Source of the DNA: an uncultured Eubacterium sp.
GTDB taxonomy: Bacteria; Bacillota_A; Clostridia; Lachnospirales; Lachnospiraceae
Reading direction: 5' to 3'
Length of the DNA stretch: 37,252 bases
Assembly: GCA_910589045.1 (NCBI GenBank)
Contig: CAJUSH010000037.1
Location: forward strand, 1-37,252
The translations under genes were made by a program, and so were the position numbers. This document shows, piece by piece, positions 33,183-37,252 of the stretch (the stretch's first letter is position 1; every line of letters starts with the position of its first letter). The notes under the pieces were generated by a model. That model saw only the letters and a program-made list of their open reading frames with translations, did not search any database and had not been told where the DNA came from.

Positions 33183-34637
33183 CTACGCATGCCTGCACTT
33201 GAGCAGCTCCACCACAAAATCAAAGACCCTTTTTGTAGAAGAAATGCTCAGCTTCTCCCCGAAGGTGTGGACATCACACATATCCGGCCCGATGGAAATA
33301 CCGTCCAACCCGTCGATCTTGCCCGCCAGAATGCCGCATTCCAGACCGGCATGGATCGCTTCGATCTTCGGCTCTTTTCCGTACATCTCGCGGAAAATAC
33401 GCGCCGCGTCCTCCCGAAGCACCGAATCCTTCCTGTACTCCCATGCGGGGTAGACACCGCCCACCGTGACGGTACCGCCCGCGTACTCCGCCAGGTTCCG
33501 GATGCGTGCCGTCAGGGCGTCCCTGGCACTCTCCACGGAGCTTCGCACGGCAAACTCCGCCCGAAATTCCTTCTCATCCAATGCCACGATACCCATGTTC
33601 AGCGATGTCTCCACCAGACCCGGAATATCCGCGCTCATAGACTGAATACCGCCCGGGAGATTGTTTAAAAGCATTACCACGGAATTTTTTGACGGCGACT
33701 GCAAAGCCTGCATCTGCTGCTCCCCGGACTCCTCAATGAAAAGCGTCAGGCCCGGGTCGGTAGTCGCATACTCATTTTTGATCTGCGCGGCGGCATCCTC
33801 CAGCGCACGCTTTGCTGCATCCGCTGCTTCCTCCGCCACCAGAACCGTCGCACAGGCCTCCCGGGGAATCGCATTCTGCTTCGCGCCGCCGGAAAGCGCC
33901 GCAAGTGCATAGTCAACGCCCGACTGCTCCAGCGCCAGCAGGAGACGGCCCATCACGCGATTCGCATTCGCCCTGCCCTTGTCAATCTCCACGCCGGAAT
34001 GTCCGCCCTTTAAGCCGCCGACCCTGAGCGAAAGCGCACTGCCGCTTCCCGCCTCATATGCCACCGGCACATGGCATACGCTGCTGTTTCCTCCGGCGCA
34101 GCTTACGGTCATCACCCCTTCTGTCTCGGAATCCAGATTCAGCAGCTTGTGCCCTTTGAGCATGGACAGATCCACACCGCTTGCGCCCTCCATGCCCGTC
34201 TCCTCGGATGCGGTAAAAATTATCTCCAGCCGCGGGTGCGCAATGTCCGGCGAATCCAGAATCGCCAGCGCATAGGCAATTGCGATACCGTCGTCACCGC
34301 CCAGCGTCGTTCCCTGCGCAGTCACGTAGTCGCCGTCGATGAGGAGCTTCAACCCGTCGTTTTCAAAATCGATCCCGCAGTCCGGCTCCTTCTCGCACAC
34401 CATATCCATATGCCCCTGCAGAATGACCGGCTCCTCGTCCTCATAGCCTGCCGTAGCGGGCGCGATCATAACCACGTTGTAGAGATCATCCTGATAATGC
34501 TCCAGCCCGCGCTCCTTCGCGAAGCCCACAAGATAATCACTGATCCGTTTCTCCTTGTAGGAGGGATGCGGAATGCCGCAAAGTTCCTCAAAGTAATAAA
34601 ACACCTTTTTTGGTTCCAGTTCCTCTAATTCACGCAT
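33183..34637 (-). CDS. pepD: aminoacyl-histidine dipeptidase (PepD)
   Basis: A 484-residue M20-family zinc dipeptidase that splits Xaa-His and similar dipeptides. Zinc ligand segments are GHMDM (His76, with Asp78), GGDDG (Asp115) and SEETG (Glu145/146), with HAGLECG near the C-terminus. The length matches PepD rather than the shorter PepT. It may supply amino acids from peptides brought in by the OPT transporter nearby. AGGAAAGG lies before the ATG. Its promoter was not identified. Confidence 0.94.
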   Translation of the reverse strand: MRELEELEPKKVFYYFEELCGIPHPSYKEKRISDYLVGFAKERGLEHYQDDLYNVVMIAPATAGYEDEEPVILQGHMDMVCEKEPDCGIDFENDGLKLLIDGDYVTAQGTTLGGDDGIAIAYALAILDSPDIAHPRLEIIFTASEETGMEGASGVDLSMLKGHKLLNLDSETEGVMTVSCAGGNSSVCHVPVAYEAGSGSALSLRVGGLKGGHSGVEIDKGRANANRVMGRLLLALEQSGVDYALAALSGGAKQNAIPREACATVLVAEEAADAAKRALEDAAAQIKNEYATTDPGLTLFIEESGEQQMQALQSPSKNSVVMLLNNLPGGIQSMSADIPGLVETSLNMGIVALDEKEFRAEFAVRSSVESARDALTARIRNLAEYAGGTVTVGGVYPAWEYRKDSVLREDAARIFREMYGKEPKIEAIHAGLECGILAGKIDGLDGISIGPDMCDVHTFGEKLSISSTKRVFDFVVELLKCRHA

Positions 34638-34682
34638 CGTTTTTCATCCTTTCCTGTTTTTTCATCGTCCCGGCCCAAACCG

Positions 34683-35033
34683 TTACATTTTATTCACGTA
34701 TACAATAAAGCAGCTGTTGTGCAGTGACTTTACAAACGTACACAGCCGCTCGTAGAGCGGCTCCGCCTCCTGCCCGTACTCCGCCTTTAAAAGCTGCCCG
34801 ATCTCGTACACACTCCGTCTGCCGTCAATCTGGTTCCAGATAAAAGTTCCCATCCCCGGCAGCTCGATCCAGCTCACCTTCGGGCGCCTGAAAAAAATCT
34901 GGGCGATACGGTTGAACAGCCCCTTGTTGTGTACCTTTATCTCGGTCAGTCCCTTATCGTTGGTACGATACTCATAGAGTGCGTTGTGCTTCGGAATATA
35001 ATCCACAAAATTTTCTGCCTTTTTTTTCGCCAT
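34683..35033 (-). CDS. PqqD-like protein
   Basis: A 116-residue protein resembling PqqD, the small carrier that binds peptide substrates for radical SAM enzymes. The region VSWIELPGMGTFIWNQIDGRRSVYEIGQLLKAEYG matches the conserved core. No peptide precursor or radical SAM gene is seen nearby, so its partner is unknown. I start at 35033 because GGAG lies 4 nt upstream; the longer in-frame start has no ribosome site. The downstream end reaches 46 nt from pepD. Confidence 0.7.
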   Translation of the reverse strand: MAKKKAENFVDYIPKHNALYEYRTNDKGLTEIKVHNKGLFNRIAQIFFRRPKVSWIELPGMGTFIWNQIDGRRSVYEIGQLLKAEYGQEAEPLYERLCTFVKSLHNSCFIVYVNKM

Positions 35034-35082
35034 ACGGCTCCTTTCCCTTTTCCCGCTGCATCCATGGCCCTTCAACGGGAAA

Positions 35083-35114
35083 CGCACTGTCCGGACGAAT
35101 ATCCAGGCAGTGCG
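35083..35114 (-). terminator. terminator after OPT gene
   Basis: CGCACTGCCTGGA pairs with TCCGGACAGTGCG around a TATTCG loop, with one mismatch and one wobble. A weak T-run follows on the minus strand. It lies between the OPT stop and the PqqD-like start. Confidence 0.6.
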
Positions 35115-35169
35115 CTATTTCCTAAACTGTAACACGCGCTAAACAGTCGTCGTTCAAATACGTTTACTG

Positions 35170-37065
35170 TTACGCTTTCTTATTTTTTGAATTGGTAATA
35201 ACCCATACCAGCGTTGCACTCAGAAGCGCAAATGCAATCAAACCTCCCCAGTTCTCCAGATCGAAGGGCAAAAGACTGCCGATGAACTCGCCGAATGAAG
35301 TCGCGCCCATTGGAATAATTGCAAAGACCGCAAGCAGAATACCCACGATACCCTCTCCGGCAATGAGACCGGAGGAATACAGGATGCCGCGGTCAATACC
35401 CGCCTTGTTCTCGCTGCTCTTTCGCTCAAAGAACCAGCGGATCGCGCCGCCCACCATCATCGGGGTACTCAGATGAATGGGAAGGTAGAGTCCCACCGCA
35501 AAGGGCAGAACCGGAATACCTAAAATCTCAACGACAATCGCAATCGCAACCCCGGCAAATACAAGGTTCCAGGGCAGGTTACCGCCCATAACACCCTCCA
35601 CAACCATCTTCATGAGAGTTGCCTGAGGAGCAGGCAGCTCGGTAGAGCCGTAGCCCCATGCGCTGTTGAGCAGATACAGGATGCCGCCGATGGCGATCGC
35701 AGACGCAATAACACCGATCAGCTCACCCACCTGCTGCTTTTTGGGTGTCGCACCCACAATGTAACCGGTCTTTAAATCCTGCGAGGTATCACCGGCAGTC
35801 GCAGCAATAATACAGATGACCGTACCGATGGCGATCGCCGATGCCATACCGGGATAGCCGATGGTGCCGCTGGCCTTTAACAGGATCGTTGCGATCAGAA
35901 GCGTCGCGATCGCCATACCGGATACCGGATTGTTGGAGCTTCCTACGATTCCCACCATGCGGGAAGAAACCGTCGCAAAGAAAAATCCGAACACGATGAT
36001 AATGATCGCGCCGAGTAAATTCACGGGAATAACCGGAATCAGCCACATTGCAATCGCAATCACGCCGATGACGATAAGCACCAGATTCATCTTTAAATCC
36101 TGATTGGTACGGCTGTTGTCGCCGCCACGCCCCGCACCGAGACCCTTAATCGCATCCCGGAAGGTTTTGATAATGAGCGGGAAGGATTTGATCAGACTTA
36201 AAATACCTCCGCACGCAACCGCACCGGCACCGATGTAACGGATGTAGCTGCCCCACAGCCCCCATGTATCCATCGTTGAAATCGGGTCGGTTCCGGGATA
36301 CATGACCATATCTCCGCCAAAAAGCATAATAAGCGGCATGAGCACAAACCAGCCCACTGTACCGCCCGCCAGCAGGTAGGAGGAAACCTTCGGCCCGCAG
36401 ATATAGCCGACACCCAGCAGTGCGGGAAGCACGTCCATACCGATTCCGGAGCCCTTGTACTGCTCGATGGAGAAATCCACCTCACTGTGGAAAGCCTTTA
36501 AGCCGTCCGCGATAAATTTGTAGACAGCAGCGATACCGAGTCCGGAGAAAACGGTGCTTGCACTTGCGCCGCCCTCCTCACCAGCCAGAAGTACCTCCGC
36601 ACACGCGGTACCCTCCGGGTAGGGAAGCGTACCGTGCTCCTTCACGATCAGTGCGCTCCTCAGCGGGATCATAAACAGTACGCCCAGCACGCCGCCGACC
36701 AGTGTGATCAGCGCAATCTCCGCCAGGGAAGGGTTGTCCAGCCCACCCTCCTGCGCCCACATAAACAATGCGGGCAATGTAAAAATCGCACCTGCCGCAA
36801 CGGACTCACCGGCGGAGCCGATGGTCTGTACGATGTTATTCTCCAAAATAGAGTCCCTGCGCAGGATCACGCGGATCACGCCCATGGAAATAACCGCCGC
36901 AGGTATCGAAGCGGACACGGTCATTCCGACACGCAGTCCTAAATACGCATTTGCGCCGCCAAAGATCACCGCTAAGATAACACCGAGCACGATCGATACA
37001 ACGGTCAGCTCCGGCAGCACCTTGTCCGCTGGGATATAAGGCTTAAATTGTTTCTCGTTTGACAT
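35170..37065 (-). CDS. OPT-family oligopeptide transporter
   Basis: A 631-residue, about 15-TM transporter of the OPT family. The N-terminal part reads ELTVVSIVLGVILAVIFGGANAYLGLRVGMTVSASIPAAV, a family signature. OPT proteins import small peptides, or in some groups metal chelates, using a proton gradient. A perfect consensus promoter lies upstream, so it is likely well expressed. A dyad sits at the expected start site, hinting at repression. Nearby pepD suggests dipeptide uptake and breakdown. Length is normal. Confidence 0.93.
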   Translation of the reverse strand: MSNEKQFKPYIPADKVLPELTVVSIVLGVILAVIFGGANAYLGLRVGMTVSASIPAAVISMGVIRVILRRDSILENNIVQTIGSAGESVAAGAIFTLPALFMWAQEGGLDNPSLAEIALITLVGGVLGVLFMIPLRSALIVKEHGTLPYPEGTACAEVLLAGEEGGASASTVFSGLGIAAVYKFIADGLKAFHSEVDFSIEQYKGSGIGMDVLPALLGVGYICGPKVSSYLLAGGTVGWFVLMPLIMLFGGDMVMYPGTDPISTMDTWGLWGSYIRYIGAGAVACGGILSLIKSFPLIIKTFRDAIKGLGAGRGGDNSRTNQDLKMNLVLIVIGVIAIAMWLIPVIPVNLLGAIIIIVFGFFFATVSSRMVGIVGSSNNPVSGMAIATLLIATILLKASGTIGYPGMASAIAIGTVICIIAATAGDTSQDLKTGYIVGATPKKQQVGELIGVIASAIAIGGILYLLNSAWGYGSTELPAPQATLMKMVVEGVMGGNLPWNLVFAGVAIAIVVEILGIPVLPFAVGLYLPIHLSTPMMVGGAIRWFFERKSSENKAGIDRGILYSSGLIAGEGIVGILLAVFAIIPMGATSFGEFIGSLLPFDLENWGGLIAFALLSATLVWVITNSKNKKA

Positions 37066-37099
37066 TTTTCAAGTCCCTTCTATTAAAATTTTTTCCTGC

Positions 37100-37121
37100 A
37101 TTGTATCAAAAAGAATACAAT
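37100..37121. promoter_or_regulatory. operator-like dyad at OPT transcription start
   Basis: ATTGTAT-CAAAAAGA-ATACAAT is a perfect 7-bp inverted repeat just downstream of the predicted start site. That is the classical position of a repressor site. Confidence 0.5.
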
Positions 37122-37131
37122 CGACTTTTTT

Positions 37132-37160
37132 ATTATAACGGACGAAAAAATAGCTGTCAA
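37132..37160 (-). promoter_or_regulatory. perfect sigma-A promoter of OPT gene
   Basis: Minus strand TTGACA, a 17-bp spacer and TATAAT match the full consensus. It lies about 65 nt upstream of the start codon. Confidence 0.9.
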
Positions 37161-37199
37161 CTGCGGATTTATTCTAACTAAACAATCGATGAAAACAGT

Positions 37200-37235
37200 G
37201 TTACTATTCACGGCTCGGGAGCCGCTCATAGTAAC
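37200..37235. repeat. REP-like palindrome
   Basis: GTTACTAT...ATAGTAAC is a perfect 8-bp arm pair around CGGCT-CCCG-AGCCG. The whole folds into a 36-nt cruciform-like hairpin. Partial relatives are at 10991..11021, 5408..5421 and possibly 31402..31432. It has no T-run, so it does not look like a terminator. Confidence 0.55.
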
Positions 37236-37252
37236 GATTCGGGGCGATATTC

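Overview
The window reads as chromosomal DNA of an anaerobic Clostridia member, most likely Lachnospiraceae-like. The base composition is moderately GC-rich with strong GGAGG ribosome sites. Several genes point the same way: a Veg protein, a SPOCS (DUF3794)-LysM spore-envelope-type protein, a YmfI-like EF-P 5-aminopentanone reductase, a methionine aminopeptidase with an N-terminal SEC-C zinc motif, a TIGR03905-type TSCPD protein, and paired Fe-S/flavin reductases of the BaiCD/FadH type. These assignments come from recognising sequences by eye; no search was run. I saw no rRNA, tRNA, CRISPR array or intact insertion sequence.

Layout. Bases 1-2700 look like accessory DNA. They hold two gene remnants at the left edge, a MarR-MATE efflux unit with several near-identical operator-like palindromes, and a 43-residue IS256-type transposase remnant that abuts the stop of the next gene. 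Bases 2691-8243 are sensory and surface genes: a Cache-type chemoreceptor below an unrecognised two-TM protein, an OmpR/histidine-kinase pair, and a secreted transglutaminase-like protein. Bases 8274-16338 mix housekeeping and surface genes: secA, a TSCPD protein, a PilZ protein, a small unknown protein with a DUF421 membrane protein, map, a SurA/PrsA-like lipoprotein and an NlpC/P60 hydrolase. Bases 16472-19920 carry the SPOCS-LysM gene, veg, a PrcB-like lipoprotein and plsC. Bases 20063-25649 carry ddl-murF (overlapping by 4 nt), a regulator with possible Spo0A boxes upstream, the long-form hibernation factor hpf, the YmfI-type reductase and a small XRE regulator.

Bases 25690-32410 form the most distinctive metabolic locus. 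It contains a sodium:solute symporter, two tandem flavin/Fe-S 'old yellow enzyme' reductases, and a divergent AraC regulator. The layout suggests uptake and reduction of a specific unsaturated organic compound. Both reductases differ from the usual family sequence at the active-site loop. Bases 32449-37252 hold a HAD phosphatase, the aminoacyl-histidine dipeptidase pepD, a PqqD-like protein and an OPT-family oligopeptide transporter. PepD and OPT together suggest peptide use.

Non-coding structure is rich. There are consensus sigma-A promoters at veg, the OPT gene, marR, the TSCPD gene, nlpC and plsC. A 16-bp hairpin buries the ribosome site of the SPOCS-LysM gene, with two plus-strand terminator-like hairpins beside it. 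The nlpC leader could fold into three helices. Dyads flank the promoters of the symporter, reductase and OPT genes. REP-like palindromes are scattered through the window.
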